A DNA stretch of 64,000 bases from Myxococcales bacterium (lineage in GTDB: Bacteria; Myxococcota_A; Polyangia; Nannocystales; Nannocystaceae), in NCBI GenBank assembly GCA_020633315.1, contig JACKDV010000003.1, positions 124,001-188,000 on the forward strand. The letters are read 5' to 3'. The position numbers were made by a program, and so were the translations under genes. The notes under the pieces were generated by a model that did no database searches, was not told the origin of the DNA, and saw only the letters and a program-made list of their open reading frames with translations. Below are positions 16,333-25,138 of the stretch, piece by piece. Position 1 is the first letter of the stretch. Every line of letters starts with the position of its first letter.

Positions 16333-18495
16333 GTGCGCCGACGCTCGCCGCCGACCACCGCCCTGCTCGCCCTGCTGACGGCCTGCGGCCAGCCCTCGGT
16401 GCCCCCGAGCGCCACCCTGGGCCCGGCCGCCGACGCGGACCAGTGCGAGGCCATCCGCCGCGCGGGCCCGCCGGCCACGCGGCGCGACTCGATCGTCGAC
16501 ACCCTGCACGGGGTGGAGGTGTCCGATCCGTATCGCTGGCTCGAGGACGTCGAGCACCCCGAGGTCCAGGCGTGGATGGACGAGCAGGACACCTACGCGC
16601 GGGCCGAGCTGCGCGCGCTGCCGGACCGCGACACGCTGCGAGAGCGGCTGCGGGCCAAGATCGACGTGGCCTCGGTCGGGCTGCCGATGCGCCGCGGCGA
16701 TCGTCTGTTCTTCGCCCGTCATGCGCCCGGAGCCGCGCAGCCGGTGTGGATGGTGCGCGAGGCCGACGGCCGCGAGCGCGTGCTCCTCGACCCGATGCAG
16801 CTCGATCCGCACGGCCGGGTGACCATCCGCCGGCCCCAGCCCAGCCCGGACGGGCGCCGGGTGGCCTACGCGCTCAGCCGCGATGGCGCCGACGCGGCGA
16901 CCCTGCACATACGCGAGGTGGACAGCGGCCGCGACCTCCCCGACGTGATCATGGGGGCCCGCTATGCCGAGCCGGCCTGGACCTCCGACGGCCTCGCCTT
17001 CGCCTACACCGGGCTGCCCGACGATCCCTCGATCCCCGCGCCCGAGCTGCCCTCGCACGCCGAGCTGCGGCTGCACCGGCTGGGCACCCCGGCGGCCGAC
17101 GACCCCGTGCTCTACGGCCCGCTGGGCGACACCGCGACCTTCGTGGGCGTGCACGCGACCGACCAGGGGCGTCGCTGGGTGCTGTCGCTGCACCACGGCT
17201 GGAGCGCGACCGACCTGTACCTGCGCGAGGCCTCGGCCTACGCCCGCGGGAGCGAGGGCTGGCAGCCGCTGTTCGTGGGCCACCCGGCGCACGGCTCGGT
17301 CTCCTTCGCGGACGGCCGCGCCTTCGTGCTCACCGATCTCGATGCTCCTCGGGGCCGCGTGATCGAGATCGATCCCGCCGATCCCCAGCCCTCCCGCTGG
17401 CGCGAGGTGGTGCCGCAGCGCGAGGCCACCCTGCAGTCGGCCACCGTGCACGGCGGGCGCCTGCTGCTGCAGTACCTCGACCACGCCGCGGCGGCGCTCG
17501 AGATCCACGAGCTCGACGGCACGCAGGTGAGCGAGGTGGCCCTGCCCGGCCCCACCAGCGTGGCGGGCATGGCCGGCCGCGCCGAGGACCCCGAGGTGTT
17601 CCTGCACCTGAGCGCCATGGACCGGGCGCCCCGCATCGCCACCCTCGATCTGCGCGACGGCTCGCTGCGCACCTGGGAGACCATCGAGGTGCCCGTCGAT
17701 CCCCACCTGGTGCTGGAGCGCACCACGGTGCAGTCCAAGGACGGCACCGCGGTGAGCATGTTCGTGCTGCACCGCGACGACCTGCAGCTCGACGGCGACA
17801 ACCCCACCCTGCTGACCGGCTACGGCGGCTTCGGGGTCTCGCTCACCCCGGGCTTCTCCCCCACCGCGGCGCTGTGGGCCGAGCTGGGCGGGGTGTGGGC
17901 CATGCCCAACCTACGCGGCGGGGGCGAGTACGGCGAGGCCTGGCACGACGCGGGGCGGCGCGCCAACAAGCAGAACACCTTCGACGACTTCATCGCGGCG
18001 GCCGAGCACCTGGTGGCCGAGGGCTACACCCGCCCGGGACGGCTGGCGATCCGCGGGGGCTCCAACGGCGGCCTGCTGGTGGGCGCCGTCTCCACCCAGC
18101 GCCCCGAGCTGTTCGGCGCGGTGCTGTGCGCGGTGCCCCTGCTCGACATGATCCGCTTCCACCGCTTCGGGGCCGGGCCCACCTGGATCCCCGAGTACGG
18201 CTCGCCCGAGGATCCCGAGCACTTCGGCTGGCTGTGGGGCTACTCGCCGCTGCACAAGGTGCGGCCCGGCGTCGACTACCCGCCGCTGCTGATGCTCTCG
18301 GCCGACAACGACGACCGCGTGGACCCGATGCACGCCCGCAAGTTCGTGGCCGCCCTGCAGCACGCCGGCGCCGACGCCCTGCTGCGGATCGAGCGAGGGG
18401 CCGGGCACGGGGGCTCGCCGCGGGTGGCCGATCGCATCGAGGCGGAGCTCGATGCGATGGTCTTCGTGCTCGATCGCCTGGGCGCGGCCCGCTGA
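16333..18495 (+). CDS. Prolyl oligopeptidase-family (S9A) serine peptidase lipoprotein
   Basis: This 720-residue protein carries a lipoprotein signal (LLALLTACG, Cys18) and then the full S9A architecture. The N-terminal helix DTLHGVEVSDPYRWLEDVEHPEVQAW is diagnostic, the middle is a propeller, and the C-terminal hydrolase domain has GGSNGGLL with nucleophile Ser577, NDDRVDPMHARKF with the Asp, and GAGHGG with His692. It should cleave short Pro-containing peptides outside the inner membrane. The GTG at 16333 is chosen because it directly precedes the signal peptide. It follows the C45-like gene by 37 bp. Confidence 0.9.
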   Translation: MRRRSPPTTALLALLTACGQPSVPPSATLGPAADADQCEAIRRAGPPATRRDSIVDTLHGVEVSDPYRWLEDVEHPEVQAWMDEQDTYARAELRALPDRDTLRERLRAKIDVASVGLPMRRGDRLFFARHAPGAAQPVWMVREADGRERVLLDPMQLDPHGRVTIRRPQPSPDGRRVAYALSRDGADAATLHIREVDSGRDLPDVIMGARYAEPAWTSDGLAFAYTGLPDDPSIPAPELPSHAELRLHRLGTPAADDPVLYGPLGDTATFVGVHATDQGRRWVLSLHHGWSATDLYLREASAYARGSEGWQPLFVGHPAHGSVSFADGRAFVLTDLDAPRGRVIEIDPADPQPSRWREVVPQREATLQSATVHGGRLLLQYLDHAAAALEIHELDGTQVSEVALPGPTSVAGMAGRAEDPEVFLHLSAMDRAPRIATLDLRDGSLRTWETIEVPVDPHLVLERTTVQSKDGTAVSMFVLHRDDLQLDGDNPTLLTGYGGFGVSLTPGFSPTAALWAELGGVWAMPNLRGGGEYGEAWHDAGRRANKQNTFDDFIAAAEHLVAEGYTRPGRLAIRGGSNGGLLVGAVSTQRPELFGAVLCAVPLLDMIRFHRFGAGPTWIPEYGSPEDPEHFGWLWGYSPLHKVRPGVDYPPLLMLSADNDDRVDPMHARKFVAALQHAGADALLRIERGAGHGGSPRVADRIEAELDAMVFVLDRLGAAR

Positions 18496-18513
18496 GCGCA
18501 GCGGGCTCGCTCA
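18493..18513. terminator. Hairpin between convergent peptidase and LamG genes
   Basis: TGAGCG and CGCTCA form a 6-bp stem with a 9-base loop. The left arm contains the peptidase stop codon and the right arm the stop of the minus-strand gene. It is a plausible bidirectional terminator without T tract. Confidence 0.35.
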
Positions 18514-19896
18514 CTGACACTCGGGCGCGTCGAGCTGCACCAGGCTCGGCCCGTCGGGATCGCCGAAGGCCGCCTCCACCCGCAGGCGATCCGCCCCGAA
18601 GGCCTCGCTGGCCACGTGGAGCTCGTCGATCTCGCCGTGGAACACGTACTGGTCGGAGTCCTGCGGGCCCGTGCCGATGGTGATCGGGTACTCGTGCAGC
18701 GACAGCGTCGCCCACTCCAGCGGTCGCGGCCCCACGTCCTCGGCGTCGAGCACCCCATCCACGTAGAGTCGCTTGGCGAAGTCGCCCCCACCCAGCGGCT
18801 CGAGCACGACGGCCAGGTGGTGCCAGAAGGCCAGCACCTCGTGCTCGACGACGGCGGCCGTGCCCTCGCTCGCGTGGGTGTGGAACACCATGTCGAAGTA
18901 GCCGGTGCACACGGGCTCGTCGCAGTAGGTGACGAACAGGCCGTGCACGGGCGGGGAGAAGTTCCAGGGCACCGTCCCCGCGTCGTGAAGCGACATCCCC
19001 CAGGCCTCGGTGCCGCGGCTGGCCACCGCGCGGTAGGCCCGGCGCGCGGCCACGTTGGGGGTGGCGTGGATCCACGCGCTCACGGTCAGGCTCTGGCTGC
19101 TCACGATCGCGTCGTCGATGAGCTCGGTGGCGGTCAGCTCCACCCGGCGATCGACCAGCACCTCCTCGAAGTGCACCGCGCGGCCGATCGCCCCCTGGGC
19201 GAACAGGGACTCGCCGGGCACCGCGGGCATCCCGTGGTGCACGCCGCGAGCGTCCTGCAGGTCGTCGCCGAAGTGCAGCACCGCCTGGTAGCCCACCGTC
19301 GCGGGCCAGACCTCGGCGCTCAGCCCCACCGTGGACGCATTGCCGTAGTAGAGCCACAGCGTCGTGCCGGCGGGCGGCAGCGTGGGCAGGCGGACCCAGG
19401 CCACCGCGCCCTGCCCCGGATGCCACTCGTCGATCTCGTGGTCGAGCACCGTGCCGCCGTCGTCCACGAAGCGAAGGTCGGAGGCATCGGCATTGGCGCA
19501 GCCGTACTCGAAGCCGTCGTCGAGCACGATGGGCACCACCGCGTCGTCGAGCGGGGTGGCGAGGGGCGACGAGAGCTCGATCCGCCGCCGAAACGCCCAG
19601 CTGCCCCCCTGCGGCCACCACTCACCCCGGGGAGCCAGGCACCCCTGCCCCACGCCCAGCTCGCAGGCTACGGGCTCGCCGCTCGAGGAGCCCTCGTCGC
19701 CGCTCGAGGTGGAGCCCGCGCTCGTGCCCGCGCTCGTGCTCGGGCCCCCCGAGCCCGACCCGGTGGAGCCGTCGCCCCCTCCGCTCGAGGTGGAGCCGTC
19801 GTCCTCGGGCAGCGCGGGCACCACCGGCTTGGGGGTGGGACAGCCCAGCAGCAGCCCCAGCCCGAGCACCACGGCGCCTCGTGCCCGCGCGCTCAT
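18511..19896 (-). CDS. DUF2341/LamG-domain lipoprotein (distal gene of kinase operon)
   Basis: This 461-residue protein has a lipobox (LLLGC, Cys19), then a 50-residue linker of Ser, Gly and Thr, then a DUF2341-like domain (about 80-195: FRRRIELSSPLATPLDDAVVPIVLDD ... LRFVDDGGTVLDHEIDEW ... AWVRLPTLPPAGTTLWLYYGN) and a LamG/concanavalin-like domain (about 215-450: AVHFEE, SLTVSAWIHA, RLYVDGVLDAED, GEIDELHVAS). This pair of domains occurs in bacterial surface proteins that probably bind glycans. Its ATG overlaps the stop of the next gene upstream (ATGA). It shares layout with that neighbour, so the two are paralogues. Confidence 0.85.
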   Translation of the reverse strand: MSARARGAVVLGLGLLLGCPTPKPVVPALPEDDGSTSSGGGDGSTGSGSGGPSTSAGTSAGSTSSGDEGSSSGEPVACELGVGQGCLAPRGEWWPQGGSWAFRRRIELSSPLATPLDDAVVPIVLDDGFEYGCANADASDLRFVDDGGTVLDHEIDEWHPGQGAVAWVRLPTLPPAGTTLWLYYGNASTVGLSAEVWPATVGYQAVLHFGDDLQDARGVHHGMPAVPGESLFAQGAIGRAVHFEEVLVDRRVELTATELIDDAIVSSQSLTVSAWIHATPNVAARRAYRAVASRGTEAWGMSLHDAGTVPWNFSPPVHGLFVTYCDEPVCTGYFDMVFHTHASEGTAAVVEHEVLAFWHHLAVVLEPLGGGDFAKRLYVDGVLDAEDVGPRPLEWATLSLHEYPITIGTGPQDSDQYVFHGEIDELHVASEAFGADRLRVEAAFGDPDGPSLVQLDAPECQ

Positions 19897-21290
19897 GGGC
19901 ACCGCCGCTGCTCCTCTCCCACCGTGACGTGATCGGCGGTCACCGTGGCGTAGTCGGAGGCGATCGCAGCGGCCGAGCGGGCGCCCACCGAGATCCGCAG
20001 CTCGTCGAGCACGCCGCCCCAGCGATTGCCCGTGTTGATGTTGTGGCCCAGGCGCACGGGCTGGTCGTCGGTGGGCAGGACGAAGCCCAGCAGCTCGGGG
20101 CTGGCCGTGACCAGCTGCCCGTCCACGAACAGCCGCGCCTGGGTGGTGGGCACGTAGTCGGGCGGGGGCATGGCCGGCAGATCGAGCGCCTCGAAGGTGG
20201 CGACCACCTGGTGCCAGCCGTTGTCGCCCAGGTTGGTGGGGAGCTCGGCGGGCGTGGGAAAGAGGTTGTAGTTGCCCGAGTCCATGTCGATGACGCCGGT
20301 GGCGTCGAGCTCGGCACACTCGGGCTCGTAGCAGTCCAGCCCCAGGGCGATGCGATCGTCGTCCGCGGGCACGGTGGAGTTGGTCACGTGGAGCCGCCAG
20401 GTGTCGTCGCCCTTGGCCACCAGCGCTCCCCAGTCGTACTGGCCGAAGATCGGGCTGCGCATCCACAGCGACACGGTGAACGAGATCGAGTCGTCGTAGG
20501 GGTCGTGGCCCAGGTCGTAGGCCTGGTGATCGGCCAGGACCACCTCGTGCAGCAGCTCGGGCACGAAGCTCCGCGCCACGCCGATGCGCGGGCTGCAGTC
20601 GTCGTCACCGGTGCACGGCTCGGGCTCCCACTGCGACGAGCCGTGGTGCTCGTGGGCCGAGTCGCGCAGATCGGAGCCCAGGTGGTGCACGCTGATATAG
20701 CCGTTCCACACCTCGGCGGGAGCGCGGCCGGGCGAGGCCTCGGGCTGGCCGTAGTAGAGCCACGCCACCACCGGGGACCCGGCGGCGTCGATCGTGGGCA
20801 GGCGCAGCCACAGGGCCAGCTCGCCGTCCGCGTCCACGTCGTCGATGTCGTAGACCAGCGGCACCCGCGGGTCCTCGCTGCGCACGCGGATGTCGTCGCC
20901 TCCGCGCTCGCCCCAGCTCGGCCCCAGCCCGTCCGCGGGCATGCGCACCAGCACGGGGAAGTCCTGCTGCACCCCGCTGAGCACCGAGGGATCGATCTCG
21001 AGGCGGCGCCGCTTCGCCCAGTCGGCGTCCCACCAGCCGTCGTCGACGGGGACGCAATCGTCGGTGTCGGAGCTCGAGTCGCTCCCGTCGGTCGAGCCCG
21101 AGCCGGGGCCGGCCGTGGTCTCGGTCGCCTCGCCCGAGCTGCTCGCGTCGGCGACGACGGTCGTCGAGCCCTCGCCCGAGGTGGAGGGCAAGGCGATCTC
21201 GAAGGTCTCGGGTGTGCACGCCAGCACCGCGCACAGCCCCAGCAGGCCGCGCCCCACCCACCCCGACGAGCGCACCGACTCCTCGCTCAT
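19893..21290 (-). CDS. DUF2341/LamG-domain lipoprotein (middle gene of kinase operon)
   Basis: This 465-residue protein is built like the gene after it: a lipobox (AVLAC), a Ser/Thr/Gly/Asp linker to about residue 90, a DUF2341-like domain (WAKRRRLEIDPSVLSGVQQDFPVLVRM ... ALWLRLPTIDAAGSPVVAWLYYG) and a LamG-like domain (SISFTVSLWMRSP, ARLFVDGQLV, GVLDELRIS). Both lipoproteins have the same order of domains but low identity, so the duplication is old. The ATG overlaps the kinase stop, and the stop overlaps the next start, so three genes are translationally coupled. Role: probably a surface-exposed carbohydrate-binding protein; ligand unknown. Confidence 0.85.
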   Translation of the reverse strand: MSEESVRSSGWVGRGLLGLCAVLACTPETFEIALPSTSGEGSTTVVADASSSGEATETTAGPGSGSTDGSDSSSDTDDCVPVDDGWWDADWAKRRRLEIDPSVLSGVQQDFPVLVRMPADGLGPSWGERGGDDIRVRSEDPRVPLVYDIDDVDADGELALWLRLPTIDAAGSPVVAWLYYGQPEASPGRAPAEVWNGYISVHHLGSDLRDSAHEHHGSSQWEPEPCTGDDDCSPRIGVARSFVPELLHEVVLADHQAYDLGHDPYDDSISFTVSLWMRSPIFGQYDWGALVAKGDDTWRLHVTNSTVPADDDRIALGLDCYEPECAELDATGVIDMDSGNYNLFPTPAELPTNLGDNGWHQVVATFEALDLPAMPPPDYVPTTQARLFVDGQLVTASPELLGFVLPTDDQPVRLGHNINTGNRWGGVLDELRISVGARSAAAIASDYATVTADHVTVGEEQRRCP

Positions 21291-23035
21291 GGCTTGAGCC
21301 TCAGCTGGGTGGGGGTGAGCTGGGACGGCGGCGGGAAGCGCCCCTTGGCGACCTCCTCCACCACGCACTTGCCCAGCGCGGTCCCGTCGTGCGGCTCGAG
21401 GACCCGTGGCATGAGCACCCGACCGTCGGTCCCGATGGTGAGCTTGACCGTGACCACCTCTCCGCTGCCCAGCGAGCGGCAGCGTCGACGCACCGCCCGT
21501 CGCAGCCGGGTCTCGGCCGCCTTGTGCAGGCACGCGGGGGTGCGGCACTTGGCGGGGCCCTCCGCCTCGCTCGACGGCTCGGGCTCGTCGCCGCGGCCCT
21601 CGTCCCCGCCCGTGCCAGCCTCGGGCGTGCCGCCGCTGCCGGCCTCGGGCGTGCCGCCGCTGCTGGCCTCGGGAACACGCGAGGACGCCCCGCTCGCCCC
21701 CTCGTCCGCGCCCGTCGTGCCCCCGGCCGCCCCGGCGTCGGCCGTGCTCGCGGCGACGACCTCCGCGGGAGACGATGCCCCTGGGGGCTCGGCATCGATC
21801 GGCCCGGCCACATCGCGCGACCCCGGCGGGGTGGTGCCCGAGCGGGAATCGTCGGCGCCGAGGACCAGCCACAGCACCACCGCCACCACTGCGCCCACAC
21901 CCGCGAGGATCGCCACCCACGGCACCCGCCGCGAGCCCGCGGAGGAGCTCCCCGAGAGCACGACCGTCTTGGCGGTCGCAACACCGTCGTCGCGGCGCGC
22001 ATCGGCGCCGGGCGGACGGGCGGTGTACAGCTCGGTCATCTGGCGGGCCTGCCTCGCCGCGTCCATCACCCCGACGGCGCCGGCCGGCTCGCTCGAGCGG
22101 GCGGCGATCGGCCCGCGCCGGTGGGCGTCCGAGGCCTCGTCGACGTCGAGCTCGTCGAGCCGCGCGGCCATCTCCGCCGCGCTGGCGAAGCGATGCTCGC
22201 GGTCCTTCTCGAGCGACTGCAGCACGAAGGCCTCGACCTCGGAGGGGATCGAGGGCTCGAGCTCCCGCGGCGGCCGGGGCAGGTCGGTCATGTGCCGCAG
22301 CAGCACCTGGAACGCATTGGGGGCCTGGAAGGGCACCGTGCCCGTCAGCAGCTGGTAGGCCACGATCCCCAGCGCGTAGAGGTCGGTGCGCGCATCGGCC
22401 CGCTCGCCCTTGGCCAGCTCCGGGCCCATGTAGGCCGCGGTCCCCAGCAGCTCCGAGGTCCCGGTGAGCGTCTGCGAGTCGCCCTCGGCCGTCTGCACCC
22501 GCGCGATGCCGAAGTCGAGCACCTTCACCCAGGGGCGGCCCCACTCGTCGGGCTCGTCGAGCACCATGATGTTGGCCGGCTTCACGTCGCGGTGGATCAC
22601 GCCCTGCCGGTGGGCGGCCCCCAGCGCCGAGAGCACCTGCCGCAGCAGCGGCCGCACGCGGCCCCACGCCAGCGGCCCCTCCTCCTTGAGGATCGAGGCC
22701 AGGTCTCGCCCCTTGAGCAGCTCCATCACGTAGTAGGTGGAGCCGTCCTCGAGATCGCCGAAGTCGATGATGTCGACCACGTTGCGGTGATGGATGGCCG
22801 ACGCGACCCGGGCCTCCCGCAAGAAGCGCTTGTGGCTGTTGCCGTCGTCGTCTCGCAGGGCCCGCTCGGACTGCAGCACCTTGAGCGCGACCCGCTTGTC
22901 GAGCTTGAGCTGCCTGGCCTCGTAGACCGTGCCCATGCCGCCCTGGCCGATCTCACCCACGATCTCGTAGCGCCCCTCCACCACCGAGCCGATGGTGAGG
23001 CGTGAGAACGCGAGCGAGCCAGAGGACGACGACAC
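21287..23035 (-). CDS. Ser/Thr protein kinase with single TM and exported TonB-C/AgmX-like C-terminal domain
   Basis: This 582-residue protein has a complete Hanks-type kinase domain at about 20-295: GQGGMG loop at 30-35, Lys52, HRD at 148-150, DFG at 174-176 and a GPE in place of the usual APE. A juxtamembrane linker leads to a single membrane segment at about 372-394. The outside part is a low-complexity Gly/Ser/Glu linker (with a repeated GGTPEAGS unit) and then a compact domain at about 497-582. That domain has VTVKLTIGTDGRV, LGKCVVEEVAKGRFP, the pattern of the TonB C-terminal-like domain seen in AgmX/PglI-type myxobacterial proteins. It is the first gene of a coupled operon with two LamG lipoproteins. 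It may sense or drive an envelope process, which is inference. Confidence 0.88.
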   Translation of the reverse strand: MSSSSGSLAFSRLTIGSVVEGRYEIVGEIGQGGMGTVYEARQLKLDKRVALKVLQSERALRDDDGNSHKRFLREARVASAIHHRNVVDIIDFGDLEDGSTYYVMELLKGRDLASILKEEGPLAWGRVRPLLRQVLSALGAAHRQGVIHRDVKPANIMVLDEPDEWGRPWVKVLDFGIARVQTAEGDSQTLTGTSELLGTAAYMGPELAKGERADARTDLYALGIVAYQLLTGTVPFQAPNAFQVLLRHMTDLPRPPRELEPSIPSEVEAFVLQSLEKDREHRFASAAEMAARLDELDVDEASDAHRRGPIAARSSEPAGAVGVMDAARQARQMTELYTARPPGADARRDDGVATAKTVVLSGSSSAGSRRVPWVAILAGVGAVVAVVLWLVLGADDSRSGTTPPGSRDVAGPIDAEPPGASSPAEVVAASTADAGAAGGTTGADEGASGASSRVPEASSGGTPEAGSGGTPEAGTGGDEGRGDEPEPSSEAEGPAKCRTPACLHKAAETRLRRAVRRRCRSLGSGEVVTVKLTIGTDGRVLMPRVLEPHDGTALGKCVVEEVAKGRFPPPSQLTPTQLRLKP

Positions 23036-23048
23036 GGCGAAGGTCCAA

Positions 23049-24041
23049 TCAGAAGCGCAGCGACGCCCCCACCGAGAGACGACCGGGCCGGAGCACCAGC
23101 TGGGGATCGAGACGGGCCCGCGCCGATCGATCGCGCCGGCCCGGGCGCGCGCGCGCGAGCTGGATGCTGCCCACGATCACGGCGGCGACGCCCAGGCCCA
23201 GCACCGCGCCGCCGCTGGCCATCAGGGCCACGCCGCGCCGCCGCTCGTCGTCCACGTAGCTCCCCAGCGCGGCCTCGATGGCGGCCCGATCCTGGGGCCC
23301 TCGCTGCAGGTACTCCGGCGATCCGAGCACCTCGCTGCGGTAGTCATCGGCCCGAGCGCGCAGCGGCAGGCCCACCGCCAGCAGCACCGCGCCGGTCACC
23401 GCCGCCGCGCCGCCGCCCCCCACCAGCGCGATGGGTAGCGCCCGTCCCCGCGGCTCGGTGTCGTCGGTCGGATCCGGGTGGTCGTCGGGCTCGGGGCTCG
23501 GGGGCACCACGGTCGACTCGGGCGCGGTCGAGGGCTCGTCTGGCGTGGGCTCGGCCGGCGTGGTCTGGACCGGCTCACTCACCACGGGCACCGCGGGCGC
23601 GGGCGCGTCGGCCAGGCACTCGGCCACCCATGCCTGCTCGTCGCTCACCGTCGAGGGCACGGCCTGGCCGCGGCCCCGGAGGTCCGCCACGAACGCGTCG
23701 AGCAGCGCCTCGGACTCGCGGCACAGCGCGTAGTCGCGGGCCGAGGCCTTGAAGGCCTCCCGGTAGAGGCGGGCCGCCTGCAGCACCACGTCGAGGGCCA
23801 CCCCGGTGCCGCGGTACTCCTCGGAGCCCTGGATGAGCGCATGGGCGTCACCGTACAGACGCGCGGCCTCGGCCAGGCGACCATCCGTGCGCGCGCCATC
23901 GGCCTCCCCGATCTTGTCGGTGATCCGCTGCCCGGCATCGGACGCGGGCCCGGCCGCGTGGGCCGTGGGAGCGCCCGTGGCCGCCCAAAGCCCCACGATC
24001 CCGACGAGTGCCCGCCGGCGGATCCACTGCGACCACACCAT
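23049..24041 (-). CDS. Hypothetical exported protein with two membrane segments
   Basis: This 330-residue protein has a signal peptide ending ...TAHAAG, then a helical, Ala/Glu/Arg-rich region (about 35-145) with the look of TPR-like helices, a Pro/Thr/Glu linker (150-205), and two hydrophobic segments at about 208-232 and 272-296 around a polar loop. The C-terminus reads LSVGASLRF, which resembles the final strand of an outer membrane protein but is too short to judge. It ends 14 bp before the kinase start codon and could be upstream in the same transcript. The family is unknown to me; similar myxobacterial proteins with this layout are usually uncharacterised. Confidence 0.65.
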   Translation of the reverse strand: MVWSQWIRRRALVGIVGLWAATGAPTAHAAGPASDAGQRITDKIGEADGARTDGRLAEAARLYGDAHALIQGSEEYRGTGVALDVVLQAARLYREAFKASARDYALCRESEALLDAFVADLRGRGQAVPSTVSDEQAWVAECLADAPAPAVPVVSEPVQTTPAEPTPDEPSTAPESTVVPPSPEPDDHPDPTDDTEPRGRALPIALVGGGGAAAVTGAVLLAVGLPLRARADDYRSEVLGSPEYLQRGPQDRAAIEAALGSYVDDERRRGVALMASGGAVLGLGVAAVIVGSIQLARARPGRRDRSARARLDPQLVLRPGRLSVGASLRF

Positions 24042-24120
24042 GGGATCCCAGGGTCCCCCACCCCGCCCGCGCTTGTCCAGGCCGACGGCGCGAGGACCCG
24101 AGGGGCCACGCACATTTCGC

Positions 24121-24909
24121 CTATTTCATTGGCACGGCCGGGACGGGCTCGCCCGCGAGCACCTCGAGGTAGCGGCGCACCACCACCTCCAGCCCATCGA
24201 ACACCGCCTCGCCGATCAGCGCATGGCCAATCGACACCTCGTCGAGGTGCGACAGCGTCCGAAACAGCACCAGGTTGGCCAGATCGAGGTCGTGCCCCGC
24301 GTTGATCCCCAGCCCCAGCTCGTGCGCCAGCTCGGCGGCGGCCTGGTAGGGCGCCATCGCGTACTCGGCCGCGGTCGCGCCCTGGCGAAAGGCATGCGCG
24401 AAGGGCTCGGTGTACAGCTCGACCCGATCCGCGCCCATGGTCGCGGCCCAGCGGATCGCATCGGGGTCGGGATCGACGAACAGGCTCACGCGAATGCCGT
24501 CGCGCTGCGCGTCGGAGATCACCTTGCCCAGCCAGCCGCGCGGCGTGTCGGCGGGCCAGCCCGCCTCCGAGGTGAGCTCGCCCGGCCGCACCGGCACCAA
24601 GGTGAGCTGGTGCGGACGAACCTCGTGCACCAGCGCCAGCAGCTCGGGACGCGGATCGCCCTCGATGTTGAGCTCCACTCGATCGCGCACCGGGTCCACC
24701 AGCCGGGCCGCGAGGCGCACGTCGGCGGGGGTGATGTGTCGCTGGTCCTCGCGGGGGTGAACGGTGATCCCGGGCGCCCCGGCGGCCAGGCAGGTCTCGA
24801 TGGCCCGCTGCATGCTCGGCACCCCGGCGTAGCCGCCCTGCGCCTCGGGGGGAATGCGGGAGTTCCGCAGCGTGGCGATCTTGTTCACGTTGACGCTGAG
24901 GCGCACCAT
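24121..24909 (-). CDS. pdxJ: Pyridoxine 5'-phosphate synthase PdxJ
   Basis: This 262-residue protein is a TIM-barrel enzyme that condenses 1-deoxyxylulose 5-phosphate with 3-amino-2-oxopropyl phosphate to form pyridoxine 5'-phosphate. The conserved N-terminal LSVNVNKIATLRNSR, the GITVHPREDQRHI segment, ELNIEGDP, LVPVRPGELTSEAG, LYTEPFA and the C-terminal INAGHDLDLANL and SIGHALIGEAV segments all match the family. The ATG at 24909 sits at the usual length for PdxJ. It diverges from a very small basic protein gene 85 bp away. PdxA is not visible here. Confidence 0.95.
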   Translation of the reverse strand: MVRLSVNVNKIATLRNSRIPPEAQGGYAGVPSMQRAIETCLAAGAPGITVHPREDQRHITPADVRLAARLVDPVRDRVELNIEGDPRPELLALVHEVRPHQLTLVPVRPGELTSEAGWPADTPRGWLGKVISDAQRDGIRVSLFVDPDPDAIRWAATMGADRVELYTEPFAHAFRQGATAAEYAMAPYQAAAELAHELGLGINAGHDLDLANLVLFRTLSHLDEVSIGHALIGEAVFDGLEVVVRRYLEVLAGEPVPAVPMK

Positions 24910-24994
24910 GCGAGGGCGGGTCTAGCGAACGCCGGGCCCGATGTCATCTCCGGGCTTGATCCCACCCCCTCCCATCGGCGAAAACCCCGGGCCT

Positions 24995-25117
24995 ATGGGC
25001 AAGGGAGACAACCGCCGGACCCTCAAGACGCGTCGACGCAAGCACCAGCGCAAGCTCAAGGAGCGGATGCGTCGTCGCGCCGAGCAGACCAAGCGCGAGC
25101 GCTCGGGCGAGGCCTAG
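24995..25117 (+). CDS. 40-residue very basic hypothetical protein
   Basis: A short reading frame MGKGDNRRTLKTRRRKHQRK then KLKERMRRRAEQTKRERSGEA encodes a 40-residue protein with about half of its residues Arg or Lys. It has ATG and TAG and fits the gap between pdxJ and rarA on its own strand. The start MGKGD resembles the start of small ribosome-associated peptides of the THX type (MGKGDRKT), though the rest differs, so this may be a different conserved basic peptide. It lacks a good Shine-Dalgarno sequence. I take it as real because the composition is that of an RNA-binding peptide and the GC3 pattern continues throughout; function is unknown. Confidence 0.6.
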   Translation: MGKGDNRRTLKTRRRKHQRKLKERMRRRAEQTKRERSGEA

Positions 25118-25138
25118 CCTCACCGGACGCCCTCGTGG

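Noticed and set aside
19893..22667. 924-residue minus-strand frame joining kinase and LamG regions
   Set aside because: The first two thirds are an out-of-frame shadow of the kinase; the LamG lipoprotein starts at 21290 with its lipobox.
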